Shown: piece by piece, positions 24,711 to 32,817 of the stretch | Numbering within the stretch: the stretch's first letter is position 1 | How the letters are laid out: every line of letters starts with the position of its first letter | Assembly: GCF_016892625.1 (NCBI RefSeq) | Contig: NZ_JAFEMW010000001.1 | Location: 930,001-994,000, forward strand | DNA length: 64,000 nucleotides | Origin: Brevibacterium sp. RIT 803 | GTDB taxonomy: Bacteria; Actinomycetota; Actinomycetes; Actinomycetales; Brevibacteriaceae | Reading direction: 5' to 3' | Made by a program: the position numbers and the translations under genes | Notes under the pieces: model-generated | Seen by the model: the letters and a program-made list of their open reading frames with translations, nothing else | The model's database searches: none | Told to the model about the DNA's origin: nothing

Positions 24711-25077
24711 GTCGCCTGCAAATGGAATGGCTTCCCCTGTTGATGAGGACGAACGCGATGATGCGGTGTTCAAAGCGCTGGCCAATTCCACCCGTCGCAG
24801 GATCCTCGACATGCTGCGCGACGAGCCCCGCACCACAGGAGAGGTCTGCGCCGCCTTCTCCGATCTCGATCGCACGACGGTCCTCCAACACATCCGTGTC
24901 CTGGAGCGAGCGGAGCTGATCGGAGGGCGTCGCGTCGGCAGGACCCGCCAGCTGGCGCTGGCTCCCTTACCGATCAAGCGCATCCACGATCGCTGGATCG
25001 GCGAATACACGCGGGCCGCTGTGGGGCTGCTGGCTGATCTGGATACCCAAGCTGGCTCCACAATGGAGTCACAGTGA
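24709..25077 (+). CDS. ArsR-family winged-helix regulator
   Basis: A 122-aa protein with the ArsR/SmtB core: FKALANSTRRRILDMLRDEP (residues 20-39), TTGEVCAAFSDLDRTTVLQH as recognition region and a wing at GRRVGRTRQLALAP. The single Cys in the recognition region is not the ELCVCDL metal site, so metal sensing is unlikely. These non-metal ArsR proteins are regularly paired with SRPBCC genes. An internal ATG at 24727 is an alternative start and would free the palindrome from the coding region. Confidence 0.88.
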   Translation: MSPANGMASPVDEDERDDAVFKALANSTRRRILDMLRDEPRTTGEVCAAFSDLDRTTVLQHIRVLERAELIGGRRVGRTRQLALAPLPIKRIHDRWIGEYTRAAVGLLADLDTQAGSTMESQ

Positions 25078-25090
25078 GCGGCTCCGGCAG

Positions 25091-26296
25091 CTAGCCTGAG
25101 CGGCGCAGCGTTCGCAGAATCCAGGACACCACACCGCTGAGAAGCAGCAGCAATGCGCAGAGTAGGAATGTCGCTGTATCGCCGAGGTAGGTGAAGCCGA
25201 GACCTCCGAGAACTCCGGCAATGGCCAATCCGATATCGAAATTCATGTTCCAGGCGACGCTGGCCTTCGCCGGGGTGCTGACGTTGGAAAACGCCATCAC
25301 CAGGCTCGCCGATTGCAGTGTGCCCAAACCCAGGCCGATGATCATCATCGCCAGGAAGAGCATCCCGCCGAACACCATGACGGCGACGACCAGTCCGATG
25401 ACAGCCATGGCAAGGCCCAGCAGATTGAGCGCAAACGGGGAGAATCGGTCTGCGATGGCACCGGCGGCGAACCGTCCGACCACGGCCGACACCTGCATTG
25501 CGCCGATGTACAGAGCAGCTCCAGCGACGTCCTCGCCCGGTCCGAATCCGATGATCAGACCGAAGACGACCATACCGATGAGGAACGGGCAGAGCATGAT
25601 GACCAGGTACAGGATTTCACCGAGGCTTCGACCTGCCCTGCGCCGTGACCTGCGCTCTCTCGTTCCGCTGCGAACTGTCGCCCCGGAATCGTTCGTCGAA
25701 GTCTTCGCCGGTCTGGGTTCTCGGCCCGGCAGGAATCTCACGACGGTCGGCACCGCCAGGAGCAGCGAAAAGCACACAATCATTCTGAAGGTCCAGACGG
25801 GGATCGTGCCGACCAGCCACAGTCCGAATGGGGCTCCGACGGCAGAGGCCAATGAAGTGATTCCGCCGAAGAAGCCAAGGGCCTTGCCGATGCGGCCAGG
25901 AGACGTCGTGGACGGCACCGCGGCATTGGCCAGAACCACGAAGAGTCCGAAGCCCACTCCCCCGCACAGTCCGGCCAACACCAGGCCGAGCAGCGGTGCG
26001 GGTACGGTCAGACCGAGGACCTGTCCCAGCAGCTGCAGACCCAGCGCAAAGAACAATGCGCCCTTGAGACCAAGTTCTCTGCCTACCCACGGCGCGAAGG
26101 GCTGAGCGACGATGACGCCGACCATCATCGTCGTCAGAACCGAACCGCCGGTGACCGTCGAAAGTCCGTTGACGGCCGCGATCGATACCATCGTCGAATA
26201 GCTGAAGAAGAACGCCGAAAATCCGAACATCGCAGTCCACACAAGGCCCAGCAGCGCTGGGGTGAACGTCGAACCGTCAGACTTCTCGGAGCTCAT
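25091..26296 (-). CDS. MFS transporter
   Basis: A 401-aa protein with 12 hydrophobic helices. Residues 15-45 open with LLGLVWTAMFGFSAFFFSYS; a basic central loop (about 190-220, including RERRSRRRAGR) divides the halves. The start at 26296 precedes the first helix; a longer frame upstream is unlikely because it lacks membrane or coding character. It lies alone, convergent with the ArsR gene. Substrate not predictable. Confidence 0.82.
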   Translation of the reverse strand: MSSEKSDGSTFTPALLGLVWTAMFGFSAFFFSYSTMVSIAAVNGLSTVTGGSVLTTMMVGVIVAQPFAPWVGRELGLKGALFFALGLQLLGQVLGLTVPAPLLGLVLAGLCGGVGFGLFVVLANAAVPSTTSPGRIGKALGFFGGITSLASAVGAPFGLWLVGTIPVWTFRMIVCFSLLLAVPTVVRFLPGREPRPAKTSTNDSGATVRSGTRERRSRRRAGRSLGEILYLVIMLCPFLIGMVVFGLIIGFGPGEDVAGAALYIGAMQVSAVVGRFAAGAIADRFSPFALNLLGLAMAVIGLVVAVMVFGGMLFLAMMIIGLGLGTLQSASLVMAFSNVSTPAKASVAWNMNFDIGLAIAGVLGGLGFTYLGDTATFLLCALLLLLSGVVSWILRTLRRSG

Positions 26297-26373
26297 GATT
26301 TGACCATACGGCACCGGGTGGCCGGGGCCGAAGTCCGGGCGCCTCCGGCCCAAGCCCCGGTGCCGCGTTCCGG

Positions 26374-26409
26374 AATCAGGTGCCAGGTATCCAATCAGGT
26401 GTCAGGTAT
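26374..26409. repeat. Two 17-bp direct repeats
   Basis: AATCAGGTGCCAGGTAT (26374-26390) and AATCAGGTGTCAGGTAT (26393-26409) differ at one base and are offset by 19 bp. They fill the gap between the start of the MFS gene and the end of the BrkB gene. Within each copy CAGGT recurs, so the unit itself is quasi-repetitive. Could be a tandem regulator site for the MFS gene. Confidence 0.55.
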
Positions 26410-26417
26410 AAGGTGTC

Positions 26418-27398
26418 TCAATCCGAGGTGTGCGGCCTTTCGATCTCAGCATCGAGTTCCGCGCCGAAGATCAGAGCCAGATTCACCATCCACAGCCACG
26501 CGAACCCGACGATCACACCACCGATGGCACCGTAGGCGGCGTTGTAGTTGTCGAAATTGTTGATGTAGAGGACGAATCCCAGTGAGACCACGATCAGGGT
26601 GATCAGCGCGATGAATGCCCCGATGCTCGACCAGCGGAACTTCGACTTCTTCACGTTCGGAGTCGCATAGTAGAGAAGAGCAATTGCGAGCATGACGAAG
26701 AAGATCACCACCGGCCACCTGGCGATGTTCCAGATCATCACCGCCACCGGGCCCAAACCGACAAGCCTGCCGATGGATTCCGCGATGGGTCCCGAGACTA
26801 CAAGCAGCAGGCCGAGCCCGGCCATGAGCAGCAACAGAACCAATGTGATGAGCAGCATCATCGGTTTGAGCTTCCAGAGCGGCCGCGTCTCCTCAACCGC
26901 ATAGGCTCTGTTCGCCGCGCGGCCGAAGGCACCGACGTATTTCGATGATGACCAGATCGCGACGCCGACGCTGACGATAAGGGTGAGACCGGCAGCCGGT
27001 GTCGACGCCAGCTCGGTGACGATCGGACGGATCGCCTCGGCTGCCTCGGTCGACAGATCAGAGGCCAGGCCCAGAACCGCCTCGGTGGTGGACTTCGCCT
27101 CACCGAAGACGCCGAGCATCGACACGAGCGCCAGCGTGGCTGGGGCCATCGACAGCAGTGCGTAGAACGCCAAGCCCGCCGCCAGATCAAGTCCCTGATC
27201 ACTGAACATGTGCCGGATCGTATTGGTGAAGATCCCGTTCCTGCCTCGCGCCAGCGTGTGCGCTCGACCTCTCACTCGATCTCTCAATGCTCGTTCCTCG
27301 CCGGCTGAGACATCCGTTTCAGTCAACGGCGGCCTCACCGCGGGTGTCTCGACGCGAGTTACGGGTGGCTCGGCAAGAGAGGGAATCTTTTCGGCCAT
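26418..27398 (-). CDS. YihY/BrkB-family membrane protein
   Basis: A 326-aa protein with six hydrophobic helices. The N-terminal cytoplasmic part is followed by DQGLDLAAGLAFYALLSMAPATLAL, whose LAFYALLSMAP stretch is the family signature; the last loop has YNAAYGAIGGVIVGFAWLW. Once called RNase BN, this family is now regarded as membrane proteins of unclear, possibly transport, function. AGGAGAAAGTC precedes the ATG at 27398. Confidence 0.87.
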   Translation of the reverse strand: MAEKIPSLAEPPVTRVETPAVRPPLTETDVSAGEERALRDRVRGRAHTLARGRNGIFTNTIRHMFSDQGLDLAAGLAFYALLSMAPATLALVSMLGVFGEAKSTTEAVLGLASDLSTEAAEAIRPIVTELASTPAAGLTLIVSVGVAIWSSSKYVGAFGRAANRAYAVEETRPLWKLKPMMLLITLVLLLLMAGLGLLLVVSGPIAESIGRLVGLGPVAVMIWNIARWPVVIFFVMLAIALLYYATPNVKKSKFRWSSIGAFIALITLIVVSLGFVLYINNFDNYNAAYGAIGGVIVGFAWLWMVNLALIFGAELDAEIERPHTSD

Positions 27399-27639
27399 GA
27401 CTTTCTCCTGCCGCGGGGACGGACTGCTGGATGCTCTGCAATACGTTGACATCGTAGTCGTTCTCAGCGTCTGCTCAGCCCCGCCATGCCGTCCCAAATG
27501 TCCCCCTCACCACCGACTCCCCCGCCAGGTCGATGACTTCAGAACCGTGGACGAGGACGCGGCGAGGTCCGCGAGCTCGGGTGAAGATACATCGTCAGAA
27601 GTTCATCTTCCGTCTAGTGCCCCTCTGTACAATCACGGA

Positions 27640-28185
27640 ATGAACTCCTCTACCGAAACCCATTCCAGCGGCGTCATTGACACGGCCTTCGTACTGCGGT
27701 TCGAGCCTCAGTACATGGTCACGGATGCCGAGGCGGAGATCTTCGATTCCATTGGGCCCAAGGTCGTCAAGCGCGAGTCGTACAAGCGCAAGCATTTCCT
27801 CAAGGTCGCCGAGTGGAAGGCCGTCGCCGCTCAGGCGACATTTGAGGGTCTCGACTCCGATGACATCGAGTATGTGACCGCAGTGGCCCTCGACGAGGAC
27901 ACACCCAACCACCTGCGGCTGCCGTTCCTCAAGGTTCTGCCGGGTGTCGGCGGACCGCTCGCGAGCACTCTGCTCACCGTGTATGACCCGAAGAAATTCA
28001 CCATCATGGACTCGCGCGCCACGGGTGTCCTCCACGAATACGGTCTGCTTGAATCGCCCAACCCCAATCACACTGACTACCAGACCTATCGGAAACTGGT
28101 GAAGTCACTGGCCAAGGGCGCCAACTGCGCACCGCTCGATCTGTACCGGGCGCTCATCGCTTACTCGCGACAGCCCAACGACTGA
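27640..28185 (+). CDS. Helix-hairpin-helix (HhH-GPD-like) protein, putative DNA glycosylase relative
   Basis: A 181-aa soluble protein. Residues 100-125 read LPGVGGPLASTLLTVYDPKK then FTIMDSRA, which aligns with the HhH motif plus the catalytic Asp (here Asp124) of HhH-GPD base-excision glycosylases. There is no [4Fe-4S] Cys cluster at the C-terminus. The protein is shorter than MutY or Nth, so it is either a minimal glycosylase or a DNA-binding relative. It stands divergent from BrkB and is followed by three 15-bp tandem repeats. Substrate lesion unknown. Confidence 0.6.
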   Translation: MNSSTETHSSGVIDTAFVLRFEPQYMVTDAEAEIFDSIGPKVVKRESYKRKHFLKVAEWKAVAAQATFEGLDSDDIEYVTAVALDEDTPNHLRLPFLKVLPGVGGPLASTLLTVYDPKKFTIMDSRATGVLHEYGLLESPNPNHTDYQTYRKLVKSLAKGANCAPLDLYRALIAYSRQPND

Positions 28186-28212
28186 GTCCAGGCAACGGCT
28201 GGCACAAGGTGC

Positions 28213-28257
28213 GCTGCTGTCAGTCACGCTGCAGTCAGTCACGCCGCTGTCAGCGCC
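28213..28257 (+). repeat. Three 15-bp tandem repeats
   Basis: GCTGCTGTCAGTCAC (28213-28227), GCTGCAGTCAGTCAC (28228-28242) and the more diverged GCCGCTGTCAGCGCC (28243-28257) follow each other directly. They lie 27 bp after the HhH-type gene stop. Function unknown; a short minisatellite. Confidence 0.6.
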
Positions 28258-28280
28258 CCGGACAATCAGAGTCACCGCCG

Positions 28281-28505
28281 TCAGCGCGCCTGACCCCAAT
28301 CGGCCATGTGCCACATGCGCGATACCGCGCGGAAAATCAGGTACCCCACCAACAGCGGCCAGACAGGGACGAAGAACCCCATCCGCGCCGCATCTCGGCG
28401 ATCGCGCCATGATCGTCCATAGTCAGCTTTGGACAACAGCAGGATGATGATGAACACGGCCACTCCCGCATAGGCGATCATGGCGATGGCGAGGGCTTGG
28501 ATCAT
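28281..28505 (-). CDS. Small membrane protein
   Basis: A 74-aa protein with an N-terminal hydrophobic helix (residues 2-25, IQALAIAMIAYAGVAVFIII) and a second, weaker hydrophobic stretch (44-60). A basic loop DYGRSWRDRRDAAR lies between. GGGAGAAC precedes the start. No family recognised; the positive loop predicts a cytoplasmic hairpin. It may be the intact last gene of a partly decayed unit upstream. Confidence 0.6.
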   Translation of the reverse strand: MIQALAIAMIAYAGVAVFIIILLLSKADYGRSWRDRRDAARMGFFVPVWPLLVGYLIFRAVSRMWHMADWGQAR

Positions 28506-28834
28506 GAGTTCTCCCGTATGCTGCGCCGCGCCAGGCTCCCGCTCGCCCTCACCAGTCGTCCTCTTCCATCAGTGCACGCAACTCCATAGCCATCTCCCAA
28601 GACGCTCTCCTGACAACCGGCTCGCCCGGTGCTTGAGGATGGCCGGGCTGCACACCGACATCCTCAGCGAAGGTGGTCCGTCTCCACCCTCGGTCAGTCC
28701 CTTCTGAAAGACCGCATCCCAGTCGATCGGGTGCGATTCAGACTCGGGTCGGCACGTAACATTGTGCCGAGTTTCGAAGGTTGGTCAGATCACAATCGAT
28801 CTTTACTGTACCCGGAAGTTACGCGATTGTAATC
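28506..28834 (-). other. Gene-poor stretch with minus-strand coding remnants
   Basis: No intact gene fits. On the minus strand two overlapping frames have protein-like composition. One reads through DWDAVFQKGLTEGGDG near 28715-28670. The other ends at 28550 with MELRALMEEDDW followed by a stop. They overlap and would join by a frameshift, as expected for a decayed gene upstream of the small membrane protein. The evidence is composition only. Confidence 0.3.
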
Positions 28835-28870
28835 CCCCAAAATCGACTTGCCCCAAAGTCGCTTTCGGGG
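28835..28870. repeat. Long imperfect hairpin downstream of the integrase-like gene
   Basis: Inner stem CGACTT (28844-28849) / AAGTCG (28856-28861), then AAA (28840-28842) / TTT (28863-28865) and CCCC (28835-28838) / GGGG (28867-28870). Just outside, at 28828, is TGTAATCC, a TG-ended sequence reminiscent of transposon termini. No matching end was found beyond the gene start near 30162-30290. It may be a surviving transposon end or a terminator. Confidence 0.4.
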
Positions 28871-28944
28871 TGGCTTCCTGGCAGGGTTGCCTGCTAAGAT
28901 TGAAGTTTTGATTACCGGAGCGCCCGCCACGAGCGACAGCCCAC

Positions 28945-30162
28945 TCACCCCGCCAGATCGGCGATCTCACTGAGTTCGTGCTGCCACTGGCTGATATCTG
29001 CAGCGAGCTTCGCGGGGTTGAGGCTGTTGCGGTAGGTGATCAGCTCGGCCTCCTGAACAGGTGACATGATGCCCGCGACGCTCAAACGGTGCAGCGGCGT
29101 CGCAGGGTCGTCGTAGATCCGCTTGCGGTGACCGGCCGAGTCCCTGACCCAGGCGACGGGTTTCCGGATCGGCGTGAAGAAATTCAACCGATCATTGACT
29201 GCCCTCCACAGTTGATTGAGCGCCCACCTGGCCTCCTCGGTGTCATAGCGATTGACGAACCCGTACTCGTGGACCAGGTGCTGATGCTTCGAAGCCTCCG
29301 GCAGTCGGTCTCGCCGATGATCCTTCGACACGGGGCTGTAGTGGATATCAAGTGCCTGCGCCCACGAGGCGACCGCTTCATGGACCCTCTCACATGCGTT
29401 GCTCAATTCGACGGCGTTGACCCAGAAGGGAATGCCCGTGATTTCGTCGAGCGACCACTGCAGAGTGTCGGCGACGAGGTCAGGAGCGTTGTCTGCAAGG
29501 CTTCGAGTGAACACCCACCCAGTGTGCAGGCACGTAGCGTTGAGGGTGAATACGGAACCCTTGCTGAGGGCTGGACCCGTGTGGGCAACGGTATCGGCCA
29601 TGAAGAAGCCAGGTTCATTCTCATTCTCCCCGCCGGCGAAGTCGAGGAATTCGGCACTGGGCGCGTGAGAGCGCCTCGTTGACACATTGCGAGTCGCAAA
29701 GTCACAGGTTCGGGCACACTGCAGGTAACGGTCGATCGAGGCCGGGCTGACGGACAGCAGCTCTTCTCGCACTCCCCGGCTGTATCCATCCACACCGTCT
29801 GTCAGCGAACCGTGACGCTCCAAAGCATCGAGCAGCACAGGCATGGCGGCGGCCAGATACTTTCCACTCTGCCGACCGGACCAATCCCAGACTTGCTCCA
29901 ATGCAGCCCTGGCCTCGTCGGAATATTTGCCCTCTCTGCGACGCGGCCTGTCAGCTTCGTCCAGCAACGGCTTCTGCCCTCGTGCCAACTGCGCCAGGAG
30001 CCTGCGGACATGGTCCCGTGACCACCCAGTCATGACGACGATCTCGTCGAGAATCCAGCCTTTGTCCTGTTTCCGAGCTGATCTGTAGCGATCCAGATAA
30101 TCGTTGACAATCATTCCGCGCTGTCTCCTCGAACCAGAATGAGGAGCGAATTGCGTATGCAT
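28945..30162 (-). CDS. Integrase/transposase-like protein with incomplete DDE triad
   Basis: A 405-aa protein in the style of IS481/ISNCY-type rve integrases: an N-terminal HTH (WILDEIVVMTGWSRDHVRRL, 36-55), a long linker, then the core with Asp190 in MADTVAHTG, LNFFTP and YDDPATPLHRL near the end. Where active relatives have D-S-D-N-G-x-E-F after IPF, this one has NAVELSN (249-255), so the second catalytic acid is gone; Glu289 may stand for the third. The frame is open with a good ribosome site (AGAGG). No flanking inverted repeats were found. It is a candidate domesticated DNA-binding protein, or an IS relic. Confidence 0.6.
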   Translation of the reverse strand: MHTQFAPHSGSRRQRGMIVNDYLDRYRSARKQDKGWILDEIVVMTGWSRDHVRRLLAQLARGQKPLLDEADRPRRREGKYSDEARAALEQVWDWSGRQSGKYLAAAMPVLLDALERHGSLTDGVDGYSRGVREELLSVSPASIDRYLQCARTCDFATRNVSTRRSHAPSAEFLDFAGGENENEPGFFMADTVAHTGPALSKGSVFTLNATCLHTGWVFTRSLADNAPDLVADTLQWSLDEITGIPFWVNAVELSNACERVHEAVASWAQALDIHYSPVSKDHRRDRLPEASKHQHLVHEYGFVNRYDTEEARWALNQLWRAVNDRLNFFTPIRKPVAWVRDSAGHRKRIYDDPATPLHRLSVAGIMSPVQEAELITYRNSLNPAKLAADISQWQHELSEIADLAG

Positions 30163-30248
30163 GAATTCCTCTGTTCCTCCATTTTCGTCACGGCTTCGCT
30201 GCCGCGTTCAGCTCATTACGTATTCAGACCTCCGATGCTATTGTTTGA

Positions 30249-30269
30249 TTAGGCAGGAGGTCTTCCTAA
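30249..30269 (+). promoter_or_regulatory. Dyad upstream of WYL regulator gene
   Basis: TTAGGCAG (30249-30256) and CTTCCTAA (30262-30269) form an imperfect inverted repeat (TTAGGnAG/CTnCCTAA) 21 bp before the start of the WYL regulator. Probable autoregulatory operator. It could also affect the divergent integrase-like gene. Confidence 0.4.
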
Positions 30270-30289
30270 ATCCAGGGAGACAACAGAAA

Positions 30290-31330
30290 ATGTCACAAAC
30301 AGCAGCGCGGCTACTCGGATTACTGTCATTGCTGATGGTTCCTCGCACTTGGTCCGGCACAGAGTTGGCGGAGCGCCTCAACGTCAGCTCACGCACGGTC
30401 CGCAACGACATCGGCACATTGCGCGACCTCGGCTATCCTGTCGAGGGCACCCGCGGCGGGGAGGGCGGATACCGTCTGGGATCCGGCGGATCGGCTGTGC
30501 CGCCGCTGTTGCTCAACCCTGACGAGGCCGTCGCCGTTGCTGTGGGCCTGCACTCCGGCCTGAGCTGCATCATCGGCGGAATGGAAGAGACTTCGGCGCA
30601 GGCTCTGGCGAAGCTCGAGCAGATACTGCCCGCCAGCGTGCGCAACCGTGTGAAGAACCTAGCCCATTTCACAGTCCCGCTGGCCGGCAACCATCCGATG
30701 CCGATCGTCGACCCGAATCTGCTGACCCTGATCATCGAGCACTGCCACAGTCACGAGAGGTTCAGATTCACCTACACCTCCGAGACCGGCGCCTCTTCGG
30801 ATCCAGGAGGCACACCATCGAATAGGGAGCGCGGCGGGGAGTTCGAGGTGGAGCCCTACCGGCTAGTGAACCATCAGCATCGCTGGTTTCTCCTGACGTT
30901 CGACCCGGGGGAAGAAGCATGGACGATCTTCCGGGTCGAACACATCGTGCCCAAACTGCCCGGAGGTCGACGCTTCGAGCCCCGGGCCCTCCCGGCCGAA
31001 GACATCGGCGCCTACGTCGAGCGCAACGTCTCGGCCAGCAGGTGGAAACACGCGGCCACAGTCACCGTCGACGCTGCGGCATCCGAGGTCATGACAATGC
31101 TGATGCCGGCCGAAGGCACAGTCAAAGCCCTCGACGAACAACGCTCGTCGGTGAAGATCGGGGCGGAGACTGTCAGCACCATGGCGCTGACTCTGGCCAG
31201 GCTCGACGTCGAGTTCGTCGTCGAGGACTCACCGGAGCTCATTGCGGAGCTCCGTGCACTCTCGAATCGACTGCTGCGTGCGACGACGCAGGCAGGACCA
31301 GGTGCTGAGCACCGTCCCACCTCGATATAA
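30290..31330 (+). CDS. WYL-domain (YafY-type) transcriptional regulator
   Basis: A 346-aa protein. The HTH_11 domain is at residues 1-60 (RLLGLLSLLMVPRTWSGTEL and LNVSSRTVRNDIGTLRDLGY). A WYL domain spans about 145-235 with EVEPYRLVNHQHRWFLLTFD, and a C-terminal WCX extension follows to about 330. Such regulators bind nucleic-acid-like or nucleotide ligands and are frequent near defence and repair genes. Ribosome site GGGAGA precedes the ATG at 30290. Divergent from the integrase-like gene. Confidence 0.87.
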   Translation: MSQTAARLLGLLSLLMVPRTWSGTELAERLNVSSRTVRNDIGTLRDLGYPVEGTRGGEGGYRLGSGGSAVPPLLLNPDEAVAVAVGLHSGLSCIIGGMEETSAQALAKLEQILPASVRNRVKNLAHFTVPLAGNHPMPIVDPNLLTLIIEHCHSHERFRFTYTSETGASSDPGGTPSNRERGGEFEVEPYRLVNHQHRWFLLTFDPGEEAWTIFRVEHIVPKLPGGRRFEPRALPAEDIGAYVERNVSASRWKHAATVTVDAAASEVMTMLMPAEGTVKALDEQRSSVKIGAETVSTMALTLARLDVEFVVEDSPELIAELRALSNRLLRATTQAGPGAEHRPTSI

Positions 31331-31645
31331 CCTGCCGCTGGCGGCTGAGTCCAACACAGAACGGTCCTCACCCGACATGGCCGTGAAATCCATATTGTCA
31401 CGCGGCCTTTCGCGGGCATGACTGGTGAGTCTTGTCCTTTCCTTGTCTCCTGCAATCGTCGAACTGTAGCTTTCTTAGCAATCGCCGAAGCAGCACCGCG
31501 ACTATTCCGAGAAATCATTGTGGTCACATTCCACCACGGTTCTCTTTTCCCGAGGCATAGATCCATTTAAATGTCTGCGGACGAATTCAATCAGAACCCA
31601 ATCACATCTGAACAATCGCATTCGACATTCGTTTGGAGAATACAC
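31331..31645 (+). other. Intergenic leader before secreted protein gene
   Basis: A 315-bp gap noticeably richer in A+T than its surroundings, as expected for a promoter and leader of the downstream secreted protein. An in-frame upstream ATG at 31571 exists but the extension lacks signal-peptide character. No further gene, RNA or repeat recognised. Confidence 0.35.
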
Positions 31646-32287
31646 ATGCGCTCACCGAATTGGCGGACCCCCTCGGCCGTCATGGCCGCCGCCTGCATTC
31701 TGGGAACCACCCTGCACCCTGGCTCTGCCGCTGCTGCCGACTACGCAGACGGAGTACCGACGATCGTCGACGTCAGTCCGCGGGCACTCGCCACCACCGA
31801 CTTCATCACCGACAACGAAGCGGTGACCATCACTGCCACCGGCTTCCTTCCAGGTGAGGAAGTGCGGCTCAACATCGCATCCACGCCGAGGGGCATCGAA
31901 GCTATCCACGACAGAAGACGAGCCCGAGCCGATGGAACGGTGACGTTTCCAATCGGCGGCCCGCCCGGCCGACCGCTCAACACCTACGCGGGCGGCTACC
32001 AGGCTGAGATCACGTCGGAGCAGAGCATGGACGAAGAGCAGTTGAGCGAGTCGTTCTCGGTCCTGCCGGTCATTCCCGCCGGCGATACAGACGCCGGTAC
32101 CGGCACCGGCGGGGCCACGACCCCGGCGGGAAGCATCGGATCTCAGGCGAGGAACGGTCTTCAGGTCCCACCGAGCCCGGGATTCTCGGTCTTCGGCATC
32201 GGCCTGAGCATGCTCACCCTCGTCTTCGCTTCAGCGGCGACCGTCGTCGTGGCACGAAGGTCACCGAATTCGACGAGCGATGACTGA
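31646..32287 (+). CDS. Secreted membrane-anchored Ig-like protein
   Basis: A 213-aa exported protein. Residues 1-33 are a signal peptide with cleavage likely after SAAAA. A beta-sandwich domain (about 40-135) contains VTITATGFLPGEEVRLNI, the strand pattern of actinobacterial neocarzinostatin-like/Ig-like surface domains. A Gly/Thr/Ala linker and a C-terminal helix ending VVVARRS anchor it; no LPxTG motif is seen. GGAGAATAC precedes the start. Its stop overlaps the next start by 8 bp. Confidence 0.75.
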   Translation: MRSPNWRTPSAVMAAACILGTTLHPGSAAAADYADGVPTIVDVSPRALATTDFITDNEAVTITATGFLPGEEVRLNIASTPRGIEAIHDRRRARADGTVTFPIGGPPGRPLNTYAGGYQAEITSEQSMDEEQLSESFSVLPVIPAGDTDAGTGTGGATTPAGSIGSQARNGLQVPPSPGFSVFGIGLSMLTLVFASAATVVVARRSPNSTSDD

Positions 32288-32786
32288 CAGTGAGGACAGA
32301 CAGCACATGACTCTGCCCGAGCAGATGATCCGAGCCGAACTCTTCAATTCACGGATCACGCGAACCAACGCCATCTACGCCCGCTACTACGGCCCGCTGT
32401 GCCTGCTGGTCATCGCGCTGACGTTCTTCCCCTACTACGAGTCGGAACCAGACAGCTCGATCATCTACGGAAACCTGTGGCAGGAGGTGGTGCGACTCGG
32501 ACCTGGCTACGACCTGATGGCGCTGCTGGTCCTCCTCCTGACAGCGCTGCTGCTGGTCTTCGCGGCAATGGGAAAACTGTCGACGAGCGGTCTGATCGCA
32601 ATCCTGGTGGGCTCAACCGTCATCGGTTCCACCTTGCTGCAGTCCCCTGGCTATGTTGACCCTCCGACTTACACGGCTTTCGGTGTCGTCGACATCGTCG
32701 TCAGCTTCCTCACCGCCGGCCTGGTGCTGGGGCACGCCGTCCACCTGTTCGTCCTCGAACTGGCGTTCCAACGCGGGGGCGTCTGA
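32280..32786 (+). CDS. Four-helix membrane protein coupled to the secreted Ig-like gene
   Basis: A 168-aa protein with four hydrophobic helices (about 37-51, 78-98, 103-120, 133-160) and a charged N-terminus. It starts inside the previous gene (8-bp overlap), so the two are coupled and probably act at the same membrane. A second ATG at 32307 is possible. No family recognised. Confidence 0.7.
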   Translation: MTDSEDRQHMTLPEQMIRAELFNSRITRTNAIYARYYGPLCLLVIALTFFPYYESEPDSSIIYGNLWQEVVRLGPGYDLMALLVLLLTALLLVFAAMGKLSTSGLIAILVGSTVIGSTLLQSPGYVDPPTYTAFGVVDIVVSFLTAGLVLGHAVHLFVLELAFQRGGV

Positions 32787-32817
32787 GCCTCACCGCGTGG
32801 GCGTCATCGCATCAGCC

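Noticed and set aside
28828-30300. Complete insertion sequence
   Set aside because: Only one possible end was found and no matching inverted repeat or target duplication on the other side.
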